In this document: positions 46,853 through 58,155 of the stretch, in pieces
Layout: every line of letters starts with the position of its first letter
Numbering within the stretch: the stretch's first letter is position 1
Assembly: GCA_023374025.1 (NCBI GenBank)
Contig: SIJG01000041.1
Location: 326,001-390,000, forward strand
Direction: 5' to 3'
DNA length: 64,000 nt
Source of the DNA: Heterodera schachtii
Taxonomy: Eukaryota > Nematoda > Chromadorea > Rhabditida > Heteroderidae
Program-made: the position numbers and the translations under genes
The notes under the pieces: model-generated
Told to the model about the DNA's origin: nothing
What the model saw: only the letters and a program-made list of their open reading frames with translations
Databases searched by the model: none

Positions 46853-48572
46853 ATGAACACGACAAAAAGACCACTTGAAAAAAATAAAAAAGATTCAATT
46901 AAAAGCATAACAAATGAAAGGAAGTTGGAACTGAGAAAAATAGCTGAGAATGGGCAAATAGAAAATGAAAATAAAGAGGAGGAAGAAAGTGACCAAGAGA
47001 GTGAAGAAGGAGAAGAATCTGACGATGGAGAAGTGATGCCAGAAATTGAGGACGGAAATGACCAATCTGAGGAAATGGCCAAGTTGGACTTCGAATTCGA
47101 GGCATTGCCCCCGGCGGAGGACGATTTGGAGGACATCGAAAGGCTTCTAATTCAGGTGGACACGCAAAAGACTCATTTCCGACATTGTTTAAATTTTAGA
47201 TATTTCTACAAGCAGAGGTCGACGAAAGGGAAATGGCAAAAGCGGTGGTCGGCCAGTCGCCCATGGGCTGTGTGTTCAGACCGGCCGAGGAAAGTGAGGA
47301 CGACGAAAGCGAAGCGATCACTTACGGCGTCCTTTCCATTGTGCCATTGAACGGCACTGAGGCAAATTGGGGAAGGCAATTCGAAAAAAAACCAAATTAT
47401 ATGAAATTTCAGAATTTTCAATCGCAAGTTGCCGCATTGGTTCTCCAACGTTCAAAAAAACACGCGACCGATGAAATTTTCAAAAAATTCGAAAATGTTT
47501 TGGGCGTTGGCCGAATGTCTTCAAAAGTTGGTTTCCTCATAAATGAACGGATGCTCAATTTTCCTGCTCAAATTGCGGGTCCGGCTTTTCATTCCCTTGC
47601 GTGAGTTTTTCTTTTTAGTCATTATTTGCAAATTAACAAAGTTCGCTTAAAAATTTACAATTTTTCCCGGCGGCGCCTTTTAGCACTGTCGTACCTCCTC
47701 CCTTTAAAAGCACAGCAAAATTAAATGATGCCGAAGAGCAAAAAAGTCATTCATTTTGAAATTAAGAAAAATCTTATTAATATATTTTTTGGTTTAAACT
47801 TTTCGATTTGAAGCTTTTTCTATTTTTTTCTTGAAAAGGAATGCGAACACTGTTCTGAAGCCAATTTTTTTTTTTCACTTTTCATTTTACTTTTTTGGTA
47901 CTGTTTTTTCATTCTATTTTTTTAATTGGCCTCTGAAAATGAGTCGATTAATTATTTGTGCTTAAGTGAGGATTACAATGGCCTTACGAAGGAGCGACGC
48001 TTTGAGCACATTTTGGCCATTTTGAAAGTGCGAATTTGCACCGAACAGTGCGCCTCCTCTTCCTCGAGGTGCTTTTTCGACGCTTTTCAATTTTTGTTTT
48101 GTTTTTTTTTAGTCCGAACGTTGGAAAAAAAAGGAAATTGGGAAAAGCTGCGCGGAAGCGATTGGCAGTTGAACGAACGATTGAATCGGACGTAATATTC
48201 GACAATTTGGAAGAACAATTGCTCTTTCAGGTTTGATTTAACAAAAATGTTGGAATTTGTCAACTTTGGCATGGCATTTCCGTTTGAAAAATTCGTTCGT
48301 TTCAGGATTCTTCCGACTTCCCTTTCTTCCAATATCCCGTCGAATCGGAAATTGAAAAGTCTTCGAAATTCCATTCTTTGCGCCGCGACGGTCGAATATT
48401 TCGGTGGGATTATTTGTTTTAAATCATCTTTTTGGAATGCTTAAAATTCCCCAAATGTTTCTGTTTCTTTGACCATTTGTTTTGCTTTAGCCCTTTCCGT
48501 CGCGTTTGCCTTCTCTCCGTCGACCAATTCCTCCAATTTGCTTCGTCCGTCGTTCGTTCATTCTCCGTTTGA
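46853..48572 (+). CDS. BCCIP: BCCIP homolog
   Basis: Relative of BRCA2/CDKN1A-interacting protein and yeast Bcp1, a nuclear chaperone for ribosomal protein uL14 also linked to genome stability. Exon 1 (46853-47155) encodes a basic start and a long acidic stretch (EEEESDQESEEGEESDDGEV), then DFEFEALPPAEDDLEDIERL. Exon 2 (47200-about 47601) begins IFLQAEVDEREMAKAVVGQS and includes SEAITYGVLSIVPLNG, GFLINERMLNFPAQIAGPAF and HSLA, which matches the BCCIP block LLLSERFxNxPxQIAxPxxxxL. Later exons encode RTIESDVIFDNLEEQLLFQ (about 48190-48230), DSSDFPFFQYPVESEIEKSS (about 48305-48360) and a C-terminus PFRRVCLLSVDQFLQFASSV ending at TGA 48572, like the family's P.R.VMLIPG. end. Intron 2 contains a copy of the dispersed GC-rich hairpin. 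Confidence 0.88.
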
Positions 48573-49838
48573 CCGCAATTCATTGCGTAATTACACCAAA
48601 CAAACGTCAAATTGTTTTTTGAATTTATGTTATAAATTTTGTTTGGTTAAAATTATATTAAAATTTAACAGTCCAAGCAAAAATATCAGTAGAAAAAAAC
48701 AGACGTAATTTGTGGGCAAAATGATAAAAGCCGTTTTCGAGAGAACAAATCACTGAAAACAAAAGTCCCTCTTTTCCAAATTCCAATTTTTCAGTGATTT
48801 TCCCTTTTCAAAGTCAACAAATGCCAATCGTTCTTTTGGTTATGCCCTTTTACTTTCATTCATTGTTTTGCTTTTCCCTTTTAATTTGAATTTTGCGTCA
48901 TTTTGCAATTAAAATAAAATCTCCGGGGGATGAAAGGCTCCATTCTTTCGACAAAAGTAAGCAAACAATGCCAAAAATCAAAATATTTGGCTTTTTGCTG
49001 CTTGGCAATGCTTTTCCAAGGGGGGGGGGCTCAAAATGAGACGGATGGTTCTGTTGGATTGCCCATTTTTAGCCATTCATTTGGGAAGCATCGGTCAATC
49101 AAATTTAATTTTGTGTTTGTGTAAACGGTCCGTTCCGTCATTTTAATTGCTTTTGGCTTTAATAAATTAATTCATTTTTCGAATGGTTATTCACCCTTAA
49201 ATTGGATTAATCCATCAAAAGCATCACTTAATAACATATCTTTTTATTTTTTTATTCATAGGATGAATAAATTTGCCGTACATTTGTTGAGAAACTTCCA
49301 GGAAAAGGGAATGCCAATTGGGGGGGGGGGGTTGGTTCTCCCCCCCCCCCCCTCCACCATGGGCCATTGGCTCTTCAAATATTTTTAACTGTCCGCCCCC
49401 CCCCAAATGCCAACGGCGGGACAATTAGCAATTATTGTTACTTTTACCTTTTCGGCAGAATCACAAATGGGCTTTGGGTTGACTTCTACGAACTTTGTCA
49501 TTTCATTAGTTATGCTTTTGAGAAGGCTTCCGTTGTCCAAATCCCACCAAAGACTTCGCCGTCATTTTGTTTGGTGTTCTGTTTCAGCATTGAATTGGTG
49601 GAGGGGGGCGGGGGGTAAAGCCTCCCCCCGGGGCTGTCCAATTTGCATTTTGACCCCTTTTTTTCTTCGTTAATTGTTTTAGTGCCGCGGGGAGGGTGAG
49701 GGGATAAAGTCATTCATTGCCTTTAATAAAGGGCTGAGATTTGCTTTCTTTTCCCAAGGATTGCCAAGGCATTGTCCCTTTTCCCGCCTGCATAAGTTCG
49801 TCCGTTTATTCGTCCCGTCTTTCTCAGTCCGTCGTCCG
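48573..49838. other. Intergenic spacer
   Basis: AT-rich DNA with facing poly-G (49319-49330) and poly-C (49339-49352) runs that could fold into a short hairpin. No gene is supported. Confidence 0.5.
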
Positions 49839-50387
49839 ATGAGTGCCGTGCGTCGTCCGTCTTCGCTTTGTTCGTCTTCCGCCAATGCCAATCCGTCCCT
49901 TCCTATGCTTTTCCCCCCTTTTCTATTGCTTTTGCTCGTCCCTTTGGCCCAGGGGGGCACTTGGCTGTCGTTCAGTGGGTCTCTGATCGCTTCTGAGTAT
50001 CCGTCCGTTTTCAGATCAGAACAATGGCGGAATTGACGGCGGACTGATCGGCGCCCCCCGGGGCGAATACTCAGCCGATACAATGCGAAGCGGGGGACAA
50101 TTGGCGGCCCGGGAGGGCGAACAGCTCCTCGGCCTGCTGAGAATGTGCCGTCAGAAATCGGTGGGCCCGGGGAATTATGTAATATTTTTTTGTAAACCAA
50201 GATTTAGCTGAAACGCTCGCAACATAATTTGGAGGGACTTTGCTCCGCACTTTTCCAAATGGCCAAAGAGCAGCGAAGGCGAAAACGGAGGGACATTTTG
50301 GGGAGGGAAAGGCACCAAAATGAAATGGCAACGAAACGTCCTTTTTTGCCAATTGGGGAGGACGAAGAGCAATGGCTATGGTGGTAG
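49839..50387 (+). CDS. Novel small secreted protein with basic cleavage site
   Basis: Three exons (49839-49974, 50015-50178, 50208-50387) join without a stop into a 159-residue protein; an in-frame ATG at 49905 is an alternative start. A strong hydrophobic signal (MLFPPFLLLLLVPLAQG) is followed by a Gly-rich part (NNGGIDGGLIGAPRGEYSAD), EGEQLLGLLRMCRQKSVGPG, KRSQHNLEGLCSALFQMAKE, a polybasic site (QRRRKRRDILGR) and an acidic, Trp-rich end (EDEEQWLWW). Only two cysteines follow the signal. The layout resembles a neuropeptide, growth-factor or effector precursor, but I recognise no family. Introns are 40 and 29 bp; the second is very short. If it is not spliced the protein ends soon after position 50178 in another way. 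A pyrimidine-AG at 49826 could be a trans-splice site. Confidence 0.5.
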
Positions 50388-50938
50388 CAGAAAAGGGCAG
50401 GACAAAAAGAAAAGATTTTGCTGATCAGAAGGGACGGAGAGAGACAAATCGAAGCGATCGGAAAAAGAAAAATCGGAAAATAATGATTTATTTAACATGA
50501 GAATTGTCGACTAATAATTAAAATAAGAAACGGAAGTAAATGTTAAAGCAAATTGAGACGGATCATTCCAAAAGGGCAACAGAAGAGGAGCAAACAAAAA
50601 CAACAACAATATGACTGTGAGAAGAAGGCAATTAGGGGCCTAAATATATGTACCAAAACAATCGATCAAAACCGAAGAAACGTCCGTCCATTCACTCCTT
50701 TCCTTTCCTTTCCGATTGGTTTTATTCCCCCCCCCCCCTCATTTTTTCCTTTCCTTTCTCAGCGTTTGTATTCGCATTTATTTACCATTCCTTTCATTTA
50801 TATGATTATTAAGGTTTTAATTATGTAGCGAATATTTTAGTAAATAAATTATTTTATTATCAATAAAATTTAAATAATTATTTTGCCTTTAATTTTACAC
50901 CTGCACTTCCCATACTTAACATCATAGCACCATTAGTG

Positions 50939-52200
50939 ATGATGTCAAACGCAGCGACACCAAAGTTGGCTAAAAAAGTGCTTCGCAAGAAAATAGGGGA
51001 AATTATTGCGCAGCAAATGGCGGGGGAAAACGGAGGAAATATTCGCGAGAGGGAAACTGCGACAGTGGCGCAAAAGGTAAAGAAAAAGGGGGAAGGGAGA
51101 GGGACGCAATGAGGGAGAGAGAGAGGGAAAGGGAGAAAGAGGGAGGGAAAGGGACGCAATGAGAGAGAGAGAGAGGGAAAATGACGAAATGAGAGAGAAA
51201 GAAAGAGGGGGGAAACAACGCAATTAGAGAAAGAGGGAGGGAGGGAAAGGGAAAAATAGAGAAGGAAAGGGACGCAATTAGAGAAAGAGGGAGGGAGGAA
51301 AAGGGAAAAATAGAGAGGGAAAGGGACGCAATTAGAGAAAGAGGGAGGGAGAGAGAAGGGAAAGGACGCAATTAGAGAAAGAGGGAGGGAGGGAAAGGGA
51401 AAAATAGAGAAGGAAAGGGACGCAATTAGAGAAAGAGAGGCCATGGTCAAGTGCCTTTTTCAGCTGTTGGCCAACGAATGGTTCCGAAATTCGACGCGAC
51501 TGTCCATTTACGTAAGCAATGAGCAGGAAATTTGCACGGACGAGTCAGTAAATTAGGCAAACTTGACGATTAATTAGTTAATTAACTAATTAATTAAGCA
51601 TTGTGCGAACTGCGCTCAGAGAGGGCAAAGAAGTGTTCATCCCCAGGTCATCCGAATTGGCTTCTTCCCCAATTCCGTTGCCTTTCTCAGATTCAAAAAG
51701 GGGGCCGAACGAATGGAAATGCTCCGATTGGAATCGGAGAAGGAATTCGATTCGTTGGAGGGCACTCTTTGGGGGTAATTGGAGGGCATTTCCGACCAAT
51801 GGGAAAGTGCCAATTCATTTGGCCACAGAATACGCCAACACTCCGCCAGTCTCAGTCCCCCCTCATTTGAAGAAACGTCCGCCAAAGGTGCCAAAATGAT
51901 GTCAATTCGCCCAACTTCCCCCAATTGCAGCACCTCTCGATTTGGTCGTAATGCCCGGCGTGGCATTTACCACAAGCGGAAAACGAATTGGCCATGGGCG
52001 TGGATTTTACGACCGATTTCTGAATGAATACGCACAAAAATACGGAACAGTGCCGAGAACGATTGCATTGGCATTGAAAGTGCGTTCCAAGACAAATAAT
52101 GCCATAATGGGGAGAGATTGTGCCAATTAAGGTGCAATTGGTGGACGATTTGCCAATGGAAAGCAAAGACCGAATGGTGGACGAAGTGATCCACGCTTAG
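50939..52200 (+). CDS. MTHFS: 5-formyltetrahydrofolate cyclo-ligase
   Basis: Converts 5-formyl-THF to 5,10-methenyl-THF with ATP in cytosolic folate metabolism. Exons (approximate): 50939-51078 (TPKLAKKVLRKKIGEIIAQQ), 51440-51542 (CLFQLLANEWFRNSTRLSIY), 51599-51645 (IVRTALREGKEVFIPR), 51690-51774 (FKKGAERMEMLRLESEKEFD), 51831-51888 (IRQHSASLSPPSFEETSAK), 51933-52080 (LDLVVMPGVAFTTSGKRIGH then GRGFYDRFL) and 52132-52200 (VQLVDDLPMESKDRMVDEVI). The family signature MPGxxF...G.R.G.G.G(F/Y)YD is intact, and the K..R first-exon motif and KVDE-like C-terminus (RMVDEV) agree with human MTHFS; length is about 210 residues. Intron 1 contains a purine minisatellite and its acceptor lacks a pyrimidine tract. 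The 3' end converges on RRP8 with a 69 bp gap. Confidence 0.92.
51080..51440. repeat. Purine minisatellite filling MTHFS intron 1
   Basis: Tandem degenerate copies of GGGACGCAATTAGAGAAAGA followed by GGGAGGGAGGGAAAGGGAAA and AATAGAGAA. The unit is about 56-58 bp in the clearest copies, with shorter variants upstream. It runs right up to the 3' splice site. Confidence 0.9.
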
Positions 52201-52269
52201 TAACAAAAGATAGAGAAATATGATCAATCAAACATAAAACGATGATTTCAAAATGGAAATTCAGAATAA

Positions 52270-54048
52270 TCATCGCTTTTTGTACAGAAATGGCTTCAGT
52301 CGAAGGTTTTTCGGGCGTTTATTGGTCATTTTTTCTGAAATCTTCTCGAAAGTCATCAGCACAAAAAAGCCATCACCGATTAATTTCTGAAACAAAAGCA
52401 TGAAAATAAGCGAATAAAAAAGGCTACAAATGGAGCGTACTTTCCGTTTCAATTGGAATCCCATTTTTTCCAACGCCAACACAAACAGTGAGACACCCCG
52501 AAGACGGCTCGTTATCTCGGCAATTTTGATCTTCCCGCTTAAAGTGGAATTGTCTATAAGTGCATTTCACAATTTGAAATTTAAGGGATTTTGGGGTCCG
52601 GCAGTACACATGGAAAGATATATTACCAGCGTTTTTTTTTTTTGAAAATGTCTCGGGTCCCTGTTTCGGAAATGCCTATGCAGGAGAAAACGGTACAATT
52701 AACATTGTTAACTATGCCTCATCTCATTCTGCGCATTATAATTGAGCATTCCCTCCATTGTGAATTCTCACTGCGTTTTGAGCACTCGATGAGCTTCTCG
52801 GAAGAATTGGGCCAAATTTGTGCCCATCAGCGACAGACAGTAAACGCAAACGTCCACAGACTCCGACTCCAACGGCAAATCGGCCATGTCCGCTGCCAAA
52901 ACCCGTTCATTTGATGCCACCAAGTCAAAGGAATGCACACGGAGCCGTTCGCCCAATCGCTTAGCAATTTCCGCGTCGCCACAGCCCAAGTCGGCGACGA
53001 CACTTCCGGGCGGAAGGGAGCCGAGATCCAACACGATTTTCTCGAGAGGATTCACCGGCCATTTGGACACCTTAAAATTGAGAGAGAATTATCGAATGGG
53101 AAAGGCTCAATTTATGGAGGGATTTAAATCGTTAATTAGCACTGTCATGGATGGGTTAACAACACTTTGCCACTCTTGAATAAAGCACTTGATTTGGTAC
53201 GGATTAGCAATTATTGTGATTAGGGCAAGAGGAACGCAGAGACGGCACTTTCGACGCACTTTCCGATTGCCGACTCACAATCAGTACCGTACACCCATCC
53301 CAGTTCCGCTGGTCCTTACTTGGTGCCGGTACCCGCGATGGTACAGTCTGAACGAGTCGGGGTCCTCCTCAAAGAGCTTTGCGGAAGAAGCCGATGTTTG
53401 GCTGCACAACCGCTCGTTCAGAAAACGGAATCGTGAGGCGTCCACCGAAGTGAGCAGCGGCGACCGATCGCTTTCCTCGGCCTCCGTTCCGTCGCTTTTG
53501 GTCCCTTCGCTTTCGCCAAGTACTTTCCTTCGCTTTGCTCGCTTCTCTTTGCCCAATTTGTTCTTGCGCTTTTTCGTCACTTCCTCTTCCCCCTCGCCGA
53601 CAGAATTTTCGTCGTTTGTCGACTCTAAAATTGGATGGATTTGTCCCTTCCCTTTTGTGCCGTGTTTCCCCTCTCCCTTTCGGTTTGTCCCTCCCCTTTT
53701 AAATGCCCCGTCTTTCCCTTCCCTTTCGTCCCACCTTTCTCTTCTTTTTCGTCCTCCTCCGCCCTTCGCTCTCTCCTCGCTCTGTTCCTCACCATTTGTC
53801 TCCACGGTCTCTTCCTCTTCCTTTTGCTCCCCTCCTCCTCTCTCTCTCTCTTCGCTCCCTTTTCTTCCTTCTGATTTGTGATGGTTCGCTTCTTCTTCTT
53901 CCCCTCTTTCCTCTGCTGAATGATTGACTTCTTCCTTTTTCCCAAAACACTTTTTTCTTCTTTGGGATTCATTTTCTTTCTCTGCACATTTAATTTTGTT
54001 AAATTTATATTTTTTGTCATAAAATGTATTAGCACTGAATAAACACAT
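52270..54048 (-). CDS. rrp-8: RRP8/nucleomethylin rRNA methyltransferase
   Basis: Nucleolar SAM-dependent methyltransferase (m1A on large-subunit rRNA). The N-terminal third is a charged Lys/Glu/Arg-rich nucleolar region. Then come DASRFRFLNERLCSQTSASS, AKLFEEDPDSFRLYHRGYRH (exon to about 53320), KWPVNPLEKIVLDLGSLPPG, SVVADLGCGDAEIAKRLGER (SAM motif I), ASNERVLAADMADLPLESES and VDVCVYCLSLMGTNLAQFFR (53070-52768). C-terminal exons give FVLALEKMGFQLKRK-type sequence and GDGFFVLMTFEKISEK, ending LYKKR at 52270. All RRP8 hallmarks are present. The start is ambiguous: 54048 in the main frame, or a downstream ATG near 54018 in another frame after a possible trans-splice site TTTATTCAG. It lies about 100 bp downstream of NOG1 on the same strand. 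Confidence 0.93.
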
Positions 54049-54145
54049 TAGACAATTGAAAAATGTGATAACAATTGTTTATGTAACAGTAAAAAACCCA
54101 AACTCCGGACAATTAACAGAAACTTCAAAATCGCTTGATCCGCGT

Positions 54146-57100
54146 TTAGCGTCTGTCCGTCTTTCCACTGGAACGCTTCCCACAGAACAAATGCTTTGGC
54201 TTCAAGTCGAACACGTGACGGTCCGCCTCGCCCTTTCGCGCTTCGCGTGCCAATCTGCGCAGTCCAAATCGTCCAATCTTCTTCGCTTTGACTCGAATCT
54301 GTTTAACATTTTGTGTTAATTGCCTTAGGTTTCCATATTAGAACCTCAATTTTTGAATTTTTCAAATAAATATTTAGTTTTGGTTTATTAACTTATTGTA
54401 TTTTGTGTAAAAAGACTATTTCTCGATTTGAGCCAAATGAAGTTTTTTTAGAGGAATTTAAAATCCCGGCGGTGCCGACAGGCGCTACCGGGGAAAATTA
54501 AGAAATTTGGCCCGGCTTATTAATGTAATTGCGCCCAAAATTTTCAATTAATTTTAAAAATTAGAAAATAAAAAGTCGAAAATGAGCGCCAAAATTTCAG
54601 AACCCGAAACTCACATCCCGGTACGACCCCCCCCCCCCCCCTCCCTGAAAACATCCGTCTTTTCGTTCGAACCTTTTTGTCGGGAATGCCCTGTACGTCT
54701 CGCGGCGTTTTGGGCGGTGCTTTGACTGACGGTGACCGACCCACGCGAATTTTCTTGCCCCGCTGTTCCCTGTTCTGCTCCTCGCTCAGATGGCGCATTT
54801 TCTTGCTGGCGATGTCCACCCCCAAGTCGCCCAACTCCTCCTCCAGCCTCGCCATGCTTCGCTCCCTCTTCCGTCCGATTTTCCTCGGCATTTTCGGCTG
54901 ATTTGTGCTTTTCTTTTCGCGGAATTCCATTCTTCGCATTTGCTCTTTTTGCGTTATTTTCTCCGCTTCCCGCAACAATTTCCTGGTCTCTTCGTCGTCT
55001 TCGTCCATGTCACTGTCATAAAACCCAGCTTCTTCACGTTTCTTCTCCTCGTCTCTCAGTTTCAGCAATTTCTAAATTTAAAATTGAAAATGAATCTTTT
55101 GGAATTTACCTCGACAATTTTCGGGTCAATGAAGTCGGCTTAATATTTGAAAGGCTTTTTGTTAAAATGAGCTTAAAAACCAATGTTGTGTCCTTCCCAA
55201 ATCTCCGGGATGGTGTCGTACTTCTCCGCCTCATTCTTCAGCAGGTAATGCTTGTTCAAGTCCAACTTGTACTCTCTCCCTTGCTCCAACTCCAATTCCC
55301 TTTCCAATTTTCTTTTCGGCTTTTCCCCGTCTTCCACTTCCATTTCGACATGTCTCCTCAACACAGTTTCGGGAATGTGCGGAGCTCGAACTTTGTCGTC
55401 ACGTGGAGTTGGGTAAGCGACAAAAAGACGACTGATCACCGACCCTCCCTGGCCAATGCCTTTTACTTGCAATTTCTTTTCGACACGTTGAGCCAATAAA
55501 GCATCACAAGCCTAAAAATAAAATCCGATTCAGCCCGTGTTCATGAGGAAGGGAGGAGGGCACGGACTTTTAAAAAAAATTGAACCAAAAGACAATTTTT
55601 CAAGGAACGGAGTAAAAGACCGTCGGGTGGCGGTCGCCTTCCCCAAAAACTTTGTCTGTATAAGGAAGGGTCTGCTTCGATTTGAAAATATTCAGACCTC
55701 CTCCCACTCCCCCAATTTCGCATGATTCGATTTGTTCGTCCGTTTACCTTATCTCTCAGTTCGGTGATGCCTTGCTGAGTCAATGTGCTTAATTCGACCA
55801 CGGGAACCCCCGCAGTTTCCAACTTCTCTCGTAAAACCGCTTCTTTCTCAGCTATCAAATCTTTGCGAGTGATTAAGTCGATTTTGTTGAGTCCGACAAA
55901 GACGGGTTTGTTGCTGAACAAAGGCTGAATGCTCTCGAAGAGATGGATTTGTTCTTCGAGTGTTCGTCCACACTGTTCGCTAATGTCCATCATGTACAAA
56001 ATGGACGCCTTCAGATGGGCCAATGCCGTGATGGCCTGCATTTCGATGGTATTCCGTTGCTCCAAGGGATGGTCCAAAATGCCGGGCGTGTCAATTACCT
56101 GAAAGGCAAAACAGTAAATTCATTCAAAAGTGAACAAAAGCTCACTTGCCAACGGAGGTAACGATAGTCCAAATGGCCAACATAGAGAGACTTCGTCGTA
56201 AAAGCATACGGCTGAACCTCGACATCGGCACGAGTGACCTTATTGATGAACGAAGACTTGCCGACATTCGGAAACCCACATAGTATGAGAGTTCTGAACA
56301 AAAGGTAGAAATATTTGGGTTTATTCCATCTTCGCAAAACCGCGGTAAATTCGAGCCAAGTTAATATAATTTTGTTTAACTGGAGACAAATAGAATCGAA
56401 AGTTTTTTTTTATTGCATTCGATGGTAATCTTTGTGAAAATGGGGGAGGGGAGATACTCAACTAATTTTTGCGAAGGGGGTGAGCCATGTAAACCTTTTT
56501 TATAATTTTGCTACGACTTTTGCGACATCAGTTAAAACCTGACCTCGTGTTCGGGTCAATGCTCGGCAGTCGGCTCAAATGTTGACGGACTTGTTCAAGA
56601 TACTCAAAACTTGATTTCTGTCGACGCAGCAATTTAACCATGCGACCCAACGCGGCGCGTTTAAGCATTTTGCAACGATACAAAGAATCGGCGTATTTCA
56701 TCAGTCGGACATATTCCCGCGCTATTCCATCGACCAAATGGCGTGCCGTGTTCATTTGTCCCATCGCAATTTTGTAATGGTCGCGATCATAGAGAATGTT
56801 CATCAGATCCGAGTAAAATGGATGCACATCCTCCAACTTTGGAAACTCGGTTATTATCGAAGTGAGTTTGTCATGAAGCGTTTGTTGAAGGAATTTAATT
56901 TTGCGCGCATAAAAAGCCCGAATTCGACTTATTTGCCAACTCTTCCGAACAACAGTGGGAGTTTTACGTTGCGTTTTAGAAAGGACGACATCTTTAAGAT
57001 CCTAAAGGTTGCAAAATCAGCAGATCAATTAGTATTTTATAGGTAATTGCCCGATTAATTATTGATATATCTAACCTCATTCTCAAATACTGATTTTAGC

Positions 57101-57193
57101 TAACTTTGCATTTCGAAAATCCGCTTTTAATAAACAAACCGATGCCGACGGTACAACTGTGATCTTCTTGAAATTGTAGAGAGATGAAGCCAT
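54146..57193 (-). CDS. nog-1: NOG1/GTPBP4 nucleolar GTPase
   Basis: Obg/CgtA-class GTPase needed for 60S ribosomal subunit assembly. Exon 1 at 57193 encodes [18 protein letters not shown], which matches the universal NOG1 start. Next are [35 protein letters not shown] and [26 protein letters not shown] (56950-56750). The GTPase motifs are G1 [10 protein letters not shown] (about 56265), G3 [14 protein letters not shown] (about 56090) and G4 NKIDL (about 55880). After the G domain come [13 protein letters not shown] (about 55510), a charged region ([20 protein letters not shown], about 54820) and the basic C-terminus [20 protein letters not shown] ending KTDRR at 54146. It is complete and collinear with human GTPBP4. 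One intron (about 54470) carries the dispersed GC-rich hairpin. Confidence 0.96.
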
Positions 57194-57570
57194 TTATTTT
57201 TTAAATAAATATTTGTATGTATACGCCTTGCAAATTCTTATCCCTTAAGGAATGAAAAAAAAATTTTTGGCCGATTCTTGGGTTTTGATAATTAACATTG
57301 ATAACCGCAATGGTTGTAGGTACCGGAATTCGGGCCAGCATTTCCGAGTAGGAAAAAACATAGAATTGGGACCGCTAAAAAACCGCCCAAACGAGTTAAA
57401 AACCGACAGGCTAATAATTAAAGGAAGTTTGTTGCGATGGAGTTTGCATATTCAAATGGTTTTTTATCATGTACATATGTATTTTTACTCTTCCTCTTTA
57501 CCTAGCAAAATCGATATTTTTCATGCTAGCGTAAGTAGATCTATAAATATTTTAGACCAGACAAATAATT

Positions 57571-57901
57571 GGTAATACTACCGATGGTAGGACCCCTTTT
57601 TTGAAAAAAATATTTAACATTTTAAAAGTCATTGAAAATTTGTTTCTAAGGGTTTTCGGGGTCGCTGAACACGAATCTGACATTCATTTTGACCAATTTC
57701 GAATCCCGGACCCGAATTCGACAAAAAGTAGAAAGTCTAAAATTTTCAAAATTCTCAATTTCGTTAGAATCTGCATAGAATGACCCATTTTTATTGTTAC
57801 AACAGTTTTTGACTAAATTTTGCATGTTTTAATCATTTTGGAACAAAATTGAGAATTTTGAAAAAAACAAAAAAGGGGTCCTACCATTCAGTAGTATTAC
57901 C
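57571..57901. mobile_element. hAT-like MITE with GGTAATACTAC termini
   Basis: The left end GGTAATACTACCGATGGTAG GACCCC matches the inverted right end (GGGGTCC TACCATTCAGTAGTATTACC) over about 33 bp. A direct repeat AAATAATT flanks both ends (57563-57570, 57902-57909); with ambiguous edge bases it can be read as 8-10 bp. Non-coding interior of 331 bp. Located upstream of NOG1. Confidence 0.8.
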
Positions 57902-58155
57902 AAATAATTGAATGGCGTTTTGTTGTTTAGGAAATTAAATTCAAAAAAATCGTTTGGAGTTCTGAACACCGAATAATTAACAATCGGTGGTAAAGTCGGT
58001 TTGTCGTTCCCTAGATCCAACCAATCTCTAATGAGCTACTGACCAATAAACATAATAAAATAGTCCCAAGTGCGGTAAAATCACAAGTCTTGGGAAAAGA
58101 GTTTAAGCTGGTTTTTGAACAGGTTCAAAAACTGAGGAAAATTAGGTAACAGTAG

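Noticed and set aside
50878..51450. 190-codon Ser/Leu/Pro-rich minus-strand ORF
   Set aside because: It is the antisense of the purine minisatellite in MTHFS intron 1 and its exon 1; repetitive composition follows from the repeat.
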